From positions 263,830 through 327,829 of the forward strand of contig JBCBMO010000007.1 of the NCBI GenBank assembly GCA_039822785.1: a stretch of 64,000 nucleotides of DNA, written 5' to 3'. A model generated the notes under the pieces. It worked only from the letters and a program-made list of their open reading frames with translations. It was not told the DNA's origin and ran no database searches. How positions within the stretch are numbered: position 1 is the first letter of the stretch; the number at the start of each line of letters is the position of its first letter. Position numbers and translations under genes: made by a program. This stretch comes from Thermohalobaculum sp039822785 (GTDB taxonomy: Bacteria > Pseudomonadota > Alphaproteobacteria > Rhodobacterales > Rhodobacteraceae). Of the stretch, positions 8,032 through 16,376 are shown piece by piece.

Positions 8032-9720
8032 ATGACCGCGACGCCACCGCCGGCCGGGGGCGCACCAGGCGCCGGTACAGGCCCCGACGTGAAATCCAGC
8101 GAGCAAAGGAGCGCCGGTCCAAAGGGCGCCGGTCTGCTGGGCGGCTTCGCCACGGTCGGCCTATGGACCATGGTCAGCCGGGTGCTCGGCTTTCTCCGCG
8201 ACGTCGTCATCGCCGCCATCCTCGGCGTGGGCCCGGTGGCCGAGGCTTTCTTCGTCGCCTTCACCCTGCCCAATCTCTTCCGCCGCTTCTTCGCCGAGGG
8301 GGCGTTCAACACCGCCTTCGTGCCCCTCTTCGCCAAGCGGCTGGAGGGGGAGGGCCGCGAGAGCGCCCGCGCCTTCGCCGAGGAGGCCTTCGCCGGCCTC
8401 GCGACGGTCCTCATCGTCTTCACGCTGATCGCACAGCTCGCCATGCCCTGGCTGGTGCTGGCGCTCGCCAGCGGGCTGGCGGGCGATGCGCGCTTCGATC
8501 TTGCCGTCGATTTCGGGCGGATCGTCTTTCCCTACATCCTGCTGATCTCGCTCGCGGCGCTGATGTCGGGGGTGCTCAATGCGCTCGGCCGCTTCGCGGT
8601 GGCGGCCGCAGCACCGACGCTGCTCAACCTGCTCCTGATCGCGGTGTTGCTCGTGTCCCAGACCGAGCTGCTCGAGCCTGTCGCGGTCGCCGCCCCGACG
8701 CAGGCGGAAGCCGGCACCATCCTCGACCTGCACGCCGGCACCATGCTCAGCCTCGGCGTGATCCTAGCCGGTGTGGCCCAGCTCGCCCTGGTCTGGCACG
8801 CGGCGGCGCGCGCGGGCCTGCCCGTACGCCTGCGCTGGCCGAGCCTGAGCCCGGAGATGAAGCGTCTTGCGATCATCGCAGCACCGGCCGCGCTGGCGGG
8901 CGGGGTGATGCAGATAAACCTGGTCGTCGGCCGCCAGGTCGCGAGCTACTGGGAAGGGGCGATCGGCTGGCTCTGGCTCGCGGATCGGGTCTATCAGCTG
9001 CCCCTCGGTGTCATCGGCGTGGCCATCGGCGTCGTCCTGCTGCCCGCGCTCTCGCGCCATGTGCGCGCGGGCGACCGCGCCGCCGCCCGCCATGCTCTCG
9101 GCCGTGCGGGGGAGTTCGCGCTGGCGCTCACCCTGCCCGCCACCGTCGCCCTGATCGCGATCCCGGCGCTGATCGTCGCCGTCCTCTTCGAGCGCGGCGC
9201 CTTCGGTCCGCAGGACGTGGGCCCCACTGCCCTCGCGCTCGCCGTCTATGCGGCGGGGCTGCCCGCCTTCGTGTTGCAAAAGGTGGTCCAGCCCGCCTTC
9301 TTCAGCCGCGAGGACACGCGCACCCCGCTGCGCTACGCGGTCTGGTCGATGCTGGTGAACGTCGCGGTCGCCCTGGCCGGCAGCCTGGTGATCGGCTGGC
9401 TGGCCGCCCCGCTCGCCGCCACAGCCGCCGCCTGGGCCAACCTGGTGCTCCTCTGGCGCGGGGCGCTGCGGGCCGAGCCGCATCTGGCCCCCGACACCAC
9501 TCTCCGCCGCCGGGTGCCGCGCATGCTGCTGGCCGCGCTCGCCATGGGCGCGATCATCCTGGGGCTTGCGACGCTGACCGAGGGGCTCGGCGCCTATGCC
9601 CGGACCGGGGCCCTGGCCGCGATCGTGGTTGCCGGCATGGCCGCCTATGGCGCCATCGGCCTCGCCATCGGCGGCTTCAGCCTCAGCGATCTCAAGGCCG
9701 GCCTACGTCGGCGCGGATAG
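8032..9720 (+). CDS. murJ: lipid II flippase MurJ (MviN)
   Basis: Polytopic inner-membrane flippase that moves lipid II to the periplasm for peptidoglycan synthesis. 562 residues with about 14 hydrophobic segments. The start of the fold, GLWTMVSRVLGFLRDVVIAAILG, is the MurJ signature, followed by FRRFFAEGAFNTAFVPLF, also highly conserved. ATG 8032 is just after the glnD stop (8024) and preceded by GCGGG; an in-frame ATG at 7981 inside glnD is possible. Residues 1-35 form a Gly/Pro-rich cytoplasmic leader longer than usual. The glnD-murJ-trpS grouping is common in alphaproteobacteria. Confidence 0.95.
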   Translation: MTATPPPAGGAPGAGTGPDVKSSEQRSAGPKGAGLLGGFATVGLWTMVSRVLGFLRDVVIAAILGVGPVAEAFFVAFTLPNLFRRFFAEGAFNTAFVPLFAKRLEGEGRESARAFAEEAFAGLATVLIVFTLIAQLAMPWLVLALASGLAGDARFDLAVDFGRIVFPYILLISLAALMSGVLNALGRFAVAAAAPTLLNLLLIAVLLVSQTELLEPVAVAAPTQAEAGTILDLHAGTMLSLGVILAGVAQLALVWHAAARAGLPVRLRWPSLSPEMKRLAIIAAPAALAGGVMQINLVVGRQVASYWEGAIGWLWLADRVYQLPLGVIGVAIGVVLLPALSRHVRAGDRAAARHALGRAGEFALALTLPATVALIAIPALIVAVLFERGAFGPQDVGPTALALAVYAAGLPAFVLQKVVQPAFFSREDTRTPLRYAVWSMLVNVAVALAGSLVIGWLAAPLAATAAAWANLVLLWRGALRAEPHLAPDTTLRRRVPRMLLAALAMGAIILGLATLTEGLGAYARTGALAAIVVAGMAAYGAIGLAIGGFSLSDLKAGLRRRG

Positions 9721-10108
9721 GCCCCTGGCGCCAAGGTTTCCCCGTGTGCCGCTGGGCGTAGGGGGAGCACGCCCCCGGGGCGCCACCTCGCCCACGCTCG
9801 CGGCCGCCGCCCTCACCGATGTCGCTTGCATGGCCGCCTACGGCGCCGTCGACTTCACGACGGGTGGCTTCGCCGCAGCACGTCGCCAGCAACCCCACTC
9901 GGCTCGGCCCGGCGGACTCTTGTCGGTTGGAAAAGGCCTGAGAGTGCGACTTGCGGCTTTGGCTCCCGAGCCCACCCACGTCAGGATGGACGCGCTTCCC
10001 TGAAGGATCTCGAAACGCACAGGGGGCAAGGACAGACTGCCATGGTGATCGGGCGTTTACCCATCGACGGCCATCCTGACGTGGGTGGGCGCGCGTCGGC
10101 CCGAGCGG
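9721..10108 (+). other. 388-base gap between convergent murJ and rhomboid gene
   Basis: No gene is supported on either strand; open frames here are short and have no family resemblance. The gap holds the 19-bp inverted repeat described separately, and no T-run terminator was found. Confidence 0.5.
9971..10089 (+). repeat. 119-bp element bounded by perfect 19-bp inverted repeats
   Basis: The arm cccacccacgtcaggatgg (9971-9989) is matched exactly by its reverse complement at 10071-10089, with 81 bases between. A smaller nested pair, aaacgc (about 10013) and gcgttt (about 10054), lies inside. The arms end abruptly: flanking bases do not pair. No target-site duplication is evident. It could be a MITE-like or REP-like element, or a large bidirectional terminator structure for murJ and the rhomboid gene. 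Confidence 0.75.
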
Positions 10109-10801
10109 TCAGAGGAAACGGGCCCGCGACCGCGCGCTATGGCGCCGGGGCGGCACCGCATAGCCCAGCAGCCAACCGACCACGAAGCCACCCAGGTGCG
10201 CCTGCCAGGCCACGCTGCTGTCGACGCCCACCGCCACCATCAGGTTGAGCGCCGCCAGCGCCCCCACCATCAGCCAGATCTGATCCCTCGCCATCCCATG
10301 GCGCGCCAGCCAGCGTTCGCGCCAGCACAGGAACACCCCGATAAAGCCAGAGGTCCCGCCCGAGGCACCCACCAAGGCCCCCGGCTCGCTGGAGAGCAGA
10401 CCATAGGTCAGCGCCCCCGCCGCCGCCGTCAGCAGGAAGATCACCAGCGTCGCGCGGATGCCCGCGTCGTGGCTGATGCCATGCCCGAAGGCCAGGAAGA
10501 TCGCCGCATTCGTCGCCAGATGAAGCCAACCCGCATGCAGGAAGGCATGGGTCACCAGCGCCCAGAGCATCTGCGGATCGACCCCCCGCCCGGCAAAGGC
10601 CAGCTGAAGATCGCCGTTGTCGAAGGCGAAGCGGTAGTACATCCCCCAGGGCTCGAAGATCCGCGGCGCGAGCCCCGCATCCGCAAGATCCGTCAGAAGC
10701 TGAATCACCGCCCAAAGCCCGACGGTGCCCCACAGCAGCGGGTGCACCGTGGCATTCACCGGCGGCGAGCCGGGCGCGATACGGTTGAAGAAACGCGGCA
10801 T
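10109..10801 (-). CDS. rhomboid family intramembrane serine protease
   Basis: 230 residues, about six transmembrane segments. The catalytic pattern is complete: HLATN (His94, Asn98), GASG with Ser147, and His202 in AHLGG. Rhomboids cut transmembrane substrates within the membrane; the substrate here is unknown. The start ATG at 10801 (MPRFFNRIAPGSP) matches the short cytoplasmic lead of bacterial rhomboids; a longer open frame extends upstream over the trpS promoter and is unlikely. Divergent from trpS. Confidence 0.92.
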   Translation of the reverse strand: MPRFFNRIAPGSPPVNATVHPLLWGTVGLWAVIQLLTDLADAGLAPRIFEPWGMYYRFAFDNGDLQLAFAGRGVDPQMLWALVTHAFLHAGWLHLATNAAIFLAFGHGISHDAGIRATLVIFLLTAAAGALTYGLLSSEPGALVGASGGTSGFIGVFLCWRERWLARHGMARDQIWLMVGALAALNLMVAVGVDSSVAWQAHLGGFVVGWLLGYAVPPRRHSARSRARFL

Positions 10802-10997
10802 GGCCTCCCCGTCGCGGCCGGTCGTCTGCGGTACCCGCCAGACATAACACCCCGGCGACGGGCGGCGAGACCCTTCCGCGCGGCCCGTCGCTTGACCTCC
10901 CCCCGAGCCGGTTCCATAGATCCCCGGCCCGGCGCCGGCCTGCGCTGTGCCCCGCCATCCGAACCGCCGCCAAGACCGAGCCGTCAGGACCCCGTCG

Positions 10998-12029
10998 ATG
11001 ACCGACACAGCCCCCAGCCGCCACACGCCGCGCGTCTTCTCCGGCGTCCAGCCCTCCGGCCGGCTGACGCTCGGCAATTACCTGGGCGCGGTGAAACGTT
11101 TCGTGGAGCTGCAGGACAGCGACATGGAGACGATCTACTGCATCGTCGATCTGCACGCGATCACCGCCTGGCAGGACCCGCAGGAACTGCTAGGCACCAC
11201 GCGAGAGCTGGCCGCCACCTATCTAGCCTGCGGCCTCGACCCCAGCCGTTCCATCCTGTTCCACCAGTCCGGCGTGCCCGCCCATGCCCAGCTCGGTTGG
11301 GTGCTGTCCTGCGTGGTGCGCCTGGGCTGGCTGAACCGCATGACCCAGTTCAAGGACAAGGCCGGCAAGGACCGCGAAAAGGCCTCGGGCGGGCTCTACA
11401 TGTACCCCGCGCTCATGGCCGCCGATATCCTTGCCTATCGCGCCACCCATGTGCCCGTAGGCGAGGACCAGAAGCAGCACCTGGAGCTTGCCCGGGACAT
11501 CGCGACCAAGTTCAACCTGGATTTCGACGCGCCCGACCATTTCCCCCTGCCGGAGCCCTTGATCGAGGGGCCGGCGGTGCGGGTGATGTCCCTGCGCGAC
11601 GGCACGAAGAAGATGTCGAAATCGGACCCCTCCGACATGGCGCGCATCAACCTGACCGATGATGCCGACACCATCGCGCAGAAGATCCGCAAGGCGAAGA
11701 CCGACCCCGAGCCCCTGCCGGAAACGGTCGAGGGTCTGGCGGAGCGGCCGGAGGCGCGCAATCTGGTGGGGATATACGCGGCCCTGACCGACCAACCGCA
11801 GGACGCGGTGCTCGCCGGTTTCGCCGGTCAGGGCTTCGGTGCCTTCAAGCCCGCCCTGGCAGAGGTCGCCGTCGAACGGCTGGCCCCGATCGCGGCGGAG
11901 GTGAACCGCCTGATGGCCGACCCCGCCGAGATCGACCGGATCCTGAAAAACGGCGCCGATCAGGCCAGCGCCATCGCCGATCCGATCCTGGCGGAGACCT
12001 ATGCCAAGGTCGGCTTTCTGCGCCCCTGA
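10998..12029 (+). CDS. trpS: tryptophanyl-tRNA synthetase
   Basis: Class I aminoacyl-tRNA synthetase charging tRNA-Trp. 343 residues. Signatures: VFSGVQPSGRLTLGNYLGA (13-31, the HIGH-like motif) and KKMSKSDPSD with KMSKS at 205-209. The conserved MYPALMAADILAY and GEDQKQHLEL motifs are also present. Start MTDTAPSRH is preceded by CAGGACC; an in-frame start at 10947 would add a basic leader not seen in the family. Divergent from the rhomboid gene across 196 bases. Confidence 0.97.
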   Translation: MTDTAPSRHTPRVFSGVQPSGRLTLGNYLGAVKRFVELQDSDMETIYCIVDLHAITAWQDPQELLGTTRELAATYLACGLDPSRSILFHQSGVPAHAQLGWVLSCVVRLGWLNRMTQFKDKAGKDREKASGGLYMYPALMAADILAYRATHVPVGEDQKQHLELARDIATKFNLDFDAPDHFPLPEPLIEGPAVRVMSLRDGTKKMSKSDPSDMARINLTDDADTIAQKIRKAKTDPEPLPETVEGLAERPEARNLVGIYAALTDQPQDAVLAGFAGQGFGAFKPALAEVAVERLAPIAAEVNRLMADPAEIDRILKNGADQASAIADPILAETYAKVGFLRP

Positions 12030-12049
12030 ACCGGAGAAGCTTCGCCGTT

Positions 12050-12487
12050 TCAGGCAGCACCCAGGGCTGGGGCGACGCGGTCCGGGTCGAGCTGCCAGAC
12101 CGATCCCGCCGGTCGCTCCGGCCCAAGCACGAAACGGGGGAGCTGCGGCGCATCCGGCACCCTCTCGCCCGGGCAGTGGCGATAGAAGCCCGCGTTCACC
12201 CGGGCCTGGATCATCTGCAGCACCTCGAACACAGCCTCGTCGAAGGGCGAGGCCCCGGCGGGCAGCCCCTCCTCATACTCCTCGGGGATCCCGAGCACGA
12301 AGGCCTGGAGCGCGCTGCAAAGCGTGAGATCCGCCCGCGCGACGGCGATTGCGAGGGCATCGAGCGGCCAAATCGACCAGCGATAGCCGCGCGCCAGGGC
12401 ATTGACGGCCGCGGACGGGCCGTCACGCGCCAGGACCAGACGCTCATCCGCGGTCATCTCGTCGAAGGGTGACGCCGGCGCCGACAT
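12050..12487 (-). CDS. hypothetical protein, second gene of a two-gene unit
   Basis: 145 residues, not recognised. It is predicted soluble and acidic, starting MSAPASPFDEMTADERL, with a helical Ala-rich middle (ALAIAVARADLTLCSALQAFVLG) and a region GASPFDEAVFEVLQMIQARVNAGFYRHCPGE that suggests two helices. Notably, the string SPFDE occurs both at the N-terminus and mid-protein. It begins 8 bases after the stop of the upstream membrane protein gene, so the two are almost certainly co-transcribed. It is convergent with trpS, stop to stop only 20 bases apart. Confidence 0.7.
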   Translation of the reverse strand: MSAPASPFDEMTADERLVLARDGPSAAVNALARGYRWSIWPLDALAIAVARADLTLCSALQAFVLGIPEEYEEGLPAGASPFDEAVFEVLQMIQARVNAGFYRHCPGERVPDAPQLPRFVLGPERPAGSVWQLDPDRVAPALGAA

Positions 12488-12495
12488 CGCCGGCC

Positions 12496-12930
12496 TCAGC
12501 TCAGGAACAACCCGACGATGGCGAAATAGGCGAGAAAGGGTGCGAAGACCGCCAGGGCGCCAAGGCCGACGGCCTCCGCGAAGCCATGCCACCAGACCTT
12601 GGGGCGCGGCCAGCGGACCTGGTGGCGGTCGAACCGAGGGCGGCTGAGATCGGTCGCCCACTGGATCTCCGCCCGGGTCTTGGCGCGGCCCGACGCCAGG
12701 GCTTCCTCCACCGCCCGCTCGGCCACGATGCGCCGCTCGACATCCTCCAGAAAGGGCGGCGACAGCGATATGGCCTCCGCCCGCATCCGTCGGGCCTGAT
12801 GCTGCAGGCGCAGCAGCCCCTCGGCCGCCGGCGTAAGCCCCTCCGACCGGATCGGGGCCCCTGGCGGGCGCCGCCGGACGGGCGGCAGGATCGGCACGCA
12901 GGGCACGTCGAGATAGGACCGCTTGGTCAT
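12496..12930 (-). CDS. hypothetical protein with C-terminal membrane anchor
   Basis: 144 residues, not recognised. A basic, Pro-rich N-terminus (VPILPPVRRRPPGAPIR) is followed by an Arg/Glu-rich helical region (about 40-100) and a single strongly hydrophobic segment at the very end (about 118-142, GLGALAVFAPFLAYFAIVGLFL). This topology suggests a tail-anchored cytoplasmic-facing protein. The start at 12930 is well supported by AAGGGGGA upstream. It is the first gene of a pair with the soluble hypothetical gene ending at 12050; the pairing suggests the two proteins work together. Confidence 0.72.
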   Translation of the reverse strand: MTKRSYLDVPCVPILPPVRRRPPGAPIRSEGLTPAAEGLLRLQHQARRMRAEAISLSPPFLEDVERRIVAERAVEEALASGRAKTRAEIQWATDLSRPRFDRHQVRWPRPKVWWHGFAEAVGLGALAVFAPFLAYFAIVGLFLS

Positions 12931-13443
12931 GGCCGCTCCCCCTTGCGAGGGTCCACGATGACCCCTCGGTAAAGCCTAACCGCAACCAGGGTTTCGGAAA
13001 GGTGATTTCTGCGTCAGGGAAGCGCCCGAACGAGCCCCAATCACGCCGATCGTTGCCAGAAGAAACGGAGTACGAGGGCCAAGCCTCGTCGTATCGGGCC
13101 TATCGAGGCGAGGTTGCAAGGTATCGGCGGAAGGCCATGGCGAGGGTTCGTGGCACACCACACGACGCTAAGTCATACCCCGCTCCGCCCCGCCGCCAGC
13201 GTGCCACGGACTCAGCCCGCGCCGGTCGGCGCCGCTGCATGTGCTCATCCCGCCATCCCTGATGTCGAGACTGCGCAATGCGGCGCAAGCCCCGCCGGGC
13301 ATGGCCATCGAGGTCAACGCCGACGGCCGCATGCCCCGCATGCCCCAAAGTAGTTGATGACGACGGTGCGCGATCGCCACCCTTCCCTTCACCGAGCATT
13401 CCGTTAAGGCCGGCGAAGATGGAAGGGAGGAGGGTGGGGCGCG
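12931..13443 (+). other. 513-base gap with no supported gene
   Basis: Frames on both strands are short, Arg/His/Pro-rich and unlike any family I recognise, so this looks non-coding or decayed. It should contain the promoter of the two hypothetical genes at its left end. The right end has an imperfect inverted repeat that may terminate the hydrolase operon. A weak stem GCCTCG (13083-13088) / CGAGGC (13104-13109) is also present. Confidence 0.45.
13377..13437 (-). terminator. imperfect inverted repeat downstream of the hydrolase gene
   Basis: CCACCCTTCCCTTC (13377-13390) can pair with GGAAGGGAGGAGGGTGG (13421-13437) with a two-base bulge and a loop of about 30 bases. It lies 7 bases past the stop of the minus-strand hydrolase gene. 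No clear T-run. Confidence 0.35.
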
Positions 13444-14076
13444 TCAGGCGGCCAGCCAACGTGCCAGATCGGCCCATTCCTGTTGGCTCGGCGCATGGCC
13501 GCCCGGGTACCACCGCGTGGTGAGCGCGGCACCGCTCGCCTCGATCGCCACCGACAGCCGGCGGGTCTCCTCCGGCGGGCAGATCGGATCATTCTCGCCC
13601 GCCGTCACCAGAACGCGGGTCCCTGCCGCCGGCAGGATGGCCGGCGCGAAGGGGATCAGCGGATGCAGCAGCGCCCAGCCCCCCAGGACCTGCGGGCGGG
13701 CAAAGAACAGGTTGGCCAACAGGTTCGCTCCGTTCGAAAACCCGATCCCGATGGCCTGAGCAGGGTCGCGGCCGTGCGCCTCCAGCGTCACGTCCAGAAA
13801 GTCCGAGAGCTTGCGGGTCGCCCGATCAAGATCGGCCATGTCGTAGACGCCCTCGCCCCGGCGGCGAAAGAAGCGGGGCATCCCCGCTTCCAGCACATCG
13901 CCCTGCAGCGACAGCACGGCTGCCCCCGGCAGCGCCGCATCCGCCAGCGCATGGCCGAGATCGGCCATCTGTCGGGCATTGCCGCCCGTCCCATGCAGCA
14001 TCACCAGCGTCGCCTGGCTCTCGCCCTCGCCCTGCTCCAGCAGGTGCTCGTAGCGGTCGGTCATCATCGTGCTCAT
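13444..14076 (-). CDS. alpha/beta hydrolase, carboxylesterase/phospholipase family (MhqD-like)
   Basis: 210 residues. Full catalytic set: nucleophile Ser114 in GFSNG, Asp163 in AGENDPI, and His194 in GGHAPS; the oxyanion region is MLHGTGGN (26-33). This is the YpfH/MhqD type of small cytoplasmic esterase. In Bacillus, mhqD sits with mhqO and responds to quinones; here the gene begins 7 bases after the stop of an MhqO-like glyoxalase gene, the same pairing. Start MSTMMTDRYE is the first ATG after that stop. The substrate is not known from sequence. Confidence 0.87.
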   Translation of the reverse strand: MSTMMTDRYEHLLEQGEGESQATLVMLHGTGGNARQMADLGHALADAALPGAAVLSLQGDVLEAGMPRFFRRRGEGVYDMADLDRATRKLSDFLDVTLEAHGRDPAQAIGIGFSNGANLLANLFFARPQVLGGWALLHPLIPFAPAILPAAGTRVLVTAGENDPICPPEETRRLSVAIEASGAALTTRWYPGGHAPSQQEWADLARWLAA

Positions 14077-14083
14077 GACCGCC

Positions 14084-15025
14084 TCACGCCACGAGCGCGG
14101 GGAGCATCTGCTCCAGCCGCGGGCGCAGGTGCTCGTGCTGGCGCGGCAGTTTGAGCGCCTCGCCCAGATGGGCAGGGTCCTCGTCGCGGTCGAAGCCGGG
14201 CTCGTCCGTCGCCACCTCAAACAGGATCCCCTCCGGCGTGCGGAAGTAGATCGCGTAGAAGTAGTCGCGATCGATCTGCGGCGTCACGCCATAACCCGCC
14301 GCGGCCACCGCCTGCTGCACGCGCGCCTGCGCCGCCCGGTCGGCCACGCGGAAGGCCACGTGATGCACAGTGCCCGCCGCCTCCAGCCCGTTCGGCATCG
14401 CAGGATCGATCACCAGTTCCACCAGGCCGGAGGGATCGTCGGGCTTGGCGAAGCGAATGCGCCGCGCCGCGCCGGCCGTCTCCTCTCCGATGCGCGCGTA
14501 GCCGAACAGATCGGTGAGGATCGCCGCCGTCGGCCCCTCCTCGCGCACACCCATGGCCACGCCGGCGAAGCCGCGCACGGCCTCGGCCGCCGCCACCTCA
14601 CCGGTCCAGGGCGCCCGCGGATCCTCGGCGCGCTCGACCATGGTCAGGCCCAGACCCTCCGGATCCTCCGCGATCAGCCGCGCCTCGCCAAAGGCCGTGG
14701 CCCGGCCCAGCACGCGGCCCCCGGCGGCGGCGATCCGCGCGGCCCAGAAATCCAGGCTGCCCACGGGCACCGCATAGAGCGTCTCGGTCACCTGACCGCG
14801 CCCCACGCGCCCGCGCCGCGCCCCGGGAAACGGAAAGAAGGTCATCACCGTGCCCGGCGTGCCCGCGCCGTCGGCGTAATAGAGGTGATAGACCTCCGGC
14901 GCATCGAAGTTGACGGTCCTCTTGACCATCCGCTGCCCCAGCGTACGGACATAGAAATCGTGGTTGGCCTGAGCGTCGCCGGAGATCGCGGTGACATGGT
15001 GCAGGCCGATGATGTCGCTTGCCAT
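14084..15025 (-). CDS. glyoxalase/ring-cleaving dioxygenase family protein (MhqO/PcpA-like)
   Basis: 313 residues with two vicinal-oxygen-chelate halves. The N-terminal half opens IIGLHHVTAISGDAQANHDFY and the C-terminal half contains TVHHVAFRV and GILFEVATDEPGF, giving His, His and Glu metal ligands typical of Fe(II) extradiol or hydroquinone dioxygenases. The VNFDAPEVYHLYYAD stretch is characteristic of the MhqO branch. Start at 15025 has GAGGGAG upstream. First gene of a two-gene operon with the hydrolase; likely aromatic or quinone detoxification (inferred). A 10-bp palindrome lies in the divergent region just upstream. Confidence 0.87.
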   Translation of the reverse strand: MASDIIGLHHVTAISGDAQANHDFYVRTLGQRMVKRTVNFDAPEVYHLYYADGAGTPGTVMTFFPFPGARRGRVGRGQVTETLYAVPVGSLDFWAARIAAAGGRVLGRATAFGEARLIAEDPEGLGLTMVERAEDPRAPWTGEVAAAEAVRGFAGVAMGVREEGPTAAILTDLFGYARIGEETAGAARRIRFAKPDDPSGLVELVIDPAMPNGLEAAGTVHHVAFRVADRAAQARVQQAVAAAGYGVTPQIDRDYFYAIYFRTPEGILFEVATDEPGFDRDEDPAHLGEALKLPRQHEHLRPRLEQMLPALVA

Positions 15026-15070
15026 GATCGGTACTCCCTCGTTTCGGTTCCGGACGGAGATGATCATGCA

Positions 15071-15080
15071 GCTAGCTAGC
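15071..15080 (+). promoter_or_regulatory. palindrome, candidate operator for the glyoxalase-hydrolase operon
   Basis: Perfect 10-bp palindrome GCTAGCTAGC in an AT-richer patch 46 bases upstream of the glyoxalase start, with TGATCA at 15061-15066 just beside it. It sits where a MarR-type repressor could act, but no regulator gene is adjacent. Confidence 0.35.
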
Positions 15081-15275
15081 ATCAATACTGGTCATGACAT
15101 CTCATAATTGCTCTTTTTCGCACAATTTGCCCCTCTACGCCCGCTTGCACCCTGCCGTGACCGCCCGCAAGATCGGCAATCGCCGAAGAGTGGCTGGCCT
15201 CGGCCCGCCACTGAGAGAGCAGCGACGGCGGCGCCCTGCGCCAATGCCGCAAAAAACGGGACGGGATGGATCGCC

Positions 15276-15734
15276 ATGCGCAAGTTCATGGTCGTGGTGG
15301 ACGAGACGCCGGAGTGTCAGCAGGCGCTGCGCTTCGCCGCGCGCCGGGCGGAACGGACCGGCGGCGGGCTGCTGATGCTCTACGTCATCATGCCGGACGA
15401 TTTTCAGCACTGGATGGGGGTGGCCGACGTCATGCGCGACGAGGCCCGGGCGGCAGCGGAGGAACGGCTATCCGACCTTGCCGACCAACTCCGCCTTCTC
15501 TCCGGCATCACGCCGGAGTTCCAGATCAGCGAGGGCAAGCCCGTCGACTGCGTCCTAGAGACCATCGAACAAGATCCCGAGATCGGCGTCCTGGTCCTGG
15601 GTGCCGGCGAGGAGAGCGACGGGCCGGGCCCCTTGGTGAGCCAACTCGTCGCCAAACACGGCGCCAAGATGCGCGTCCCCGTCACCGTCGTCCCCGGCAC
15701 CCTCTCCCTCGACCGCATCGACGAGATCAGCTGA
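15276..15734 (+). CDS. universal stress protein (UspA family)
   Basis: 152 residues starting MRKFMVVVDETPECQQALRFAARRA, the beta-strand/helix opening of the UspA fold. The C-terminus has VLVLGAGEESDGPGPLVSQLV and VPVTVVPGTLS. The usual ATP-binding G-2x-G-9x-G-S/T is only partly kept (GAGEESDGPGPLVS), so it may be a non-ATP-binding type. Soluble cytoplasmic protein. Shares a divergent promoter region with the glyoxalase operon; the frame is open further upstream, but the fold begins at 15276. Confidence 0.9.
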   Translation: MRKFMVVVDETPECQQALRFAARRAERTGGGLLMLYVIMPDDFQHWMGVADVMRDEARAAAEERLSDLADQLRLLSGITPEFQISEGKPVDCVLETIEQDPEIGVLVLGAGEESDGPGPLVSQLVAKHGAKMRVPVTVVPGTLSLDRIDEIS

Positions 15735-15814
15735 CCCTGCCGTCATTAGTTTAGAACCGTTCTTGATTATCCACCCTGGCTGCGCCACTTTCCGGGCAGA
15801 AACGGAGGAAGCGC

Positions 15815-16375
15815 ATGTTCATCCAGACCGAAGCCACGCCGAACCCGCAGACGCTCAAGTTCCTCCCGGGACGGGCCGTCATGCAGGCCGGCACAGCCGA
15901 TTTCCCCAGCGCCGAGGGTGCCGGCGCCTCCCCGCTCGCCGAGCGACTGTTCGGGGTCGAGGGGGTGGTCGGGGTCTTCCTCGGGGCCGATTTCGTCACC
16001 GTCACCAAGGGTGCCGACGTCGACTGGCTGCACATCAAACCCGCGCTGCTGGGCGCGATCATGGAGCATTTCCAGTCCGGCGCGCCGGTCGTCACCGGCG
16101 AGGCGAGCACCGCGGGCCATGCGGAGCATACCGGCCCCGACGGCGAGATCGTCACCCAGATCAAGGAACTGCTCGACACCCGGGTCCGCCCGGCGGTGGC
16201 GCAGGACGGCGGCGACATCACCTTCCACGGCTTCGAGCAGGGGGTGGTGTATCTGCACATGCAGGGCGCCTGTGCCGGCTGCCCCTCCTCGACCCTGACC
16301 CTCAAGCACGGGATCGAGAACCTGCTGCGCCACTACATCCCCGAGGTCACCGAGGTGCGCCCGGTCGGCCTGTAG
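15815..16375 (+). CDS. NfuA/NFU1-type iron-sulfur cluster scaffold or carrier
   Basis: 186 residues. The N-terminal Nfu_N domain (MFIQTEATPNPQTLKFLPG...) is followed by a NifU C-terminal domain (about 113-180) containing the cluster-binding CxxC, Cys153 and Cys156 in GACAGCPSSTLTLKHGIE. This is the alphaproteobacterial/mitochondrial NFU1 form that delivers 4Fe-4S clusters. Clear GGAGGAA before ATG 15815. One base separates its stop from the next gene's GTG, so nfu, GFA protein, tsaB and rimI form one run. Confidence 0.93.
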   Translation: MFIQTEATPNPQTLKFLPGRAVMQAGTADFPSAEGAGASPLAERLFGVEGVVGVFLGADFVTVTKGADVDWLHIKPALLGAIMEHFQSGAPVVTGEASTAGHAEHTGPDGEIVTQIKELLDTRVRPAVAQDGGDITFHGFEQGVVYLHMQGACAGCPSSTLTLKHGIENLLRHYIPEVTEVRPVGL

Positions 16376-16376
16376 A

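Noticed and set aside
4980..8444. A minus-strand open frame of over 1,100 codons across glnD and murJ
   Set aside because: It mirrors glnD codon structure, has a composition typical of an antisense frame in GC-rich DNA and no family motif. glnD on the plus strand is certain.
9721..10108. Short minus-strand ORF 9838-10029 (contains ILTWVGSGAKAA)
   Set aside because: It spans one arm of the inverted repeat and lacks a ribosome site; more likely part of the repeat than a gene.
12986..13443. Small ORFs such as 13262-13357 (MSRLRNAAQAPPGMAIEV...)
   Set aside because: Short, no ribosome site and no recognisable homology; GC-rich spacer gives such ORFs by chance.
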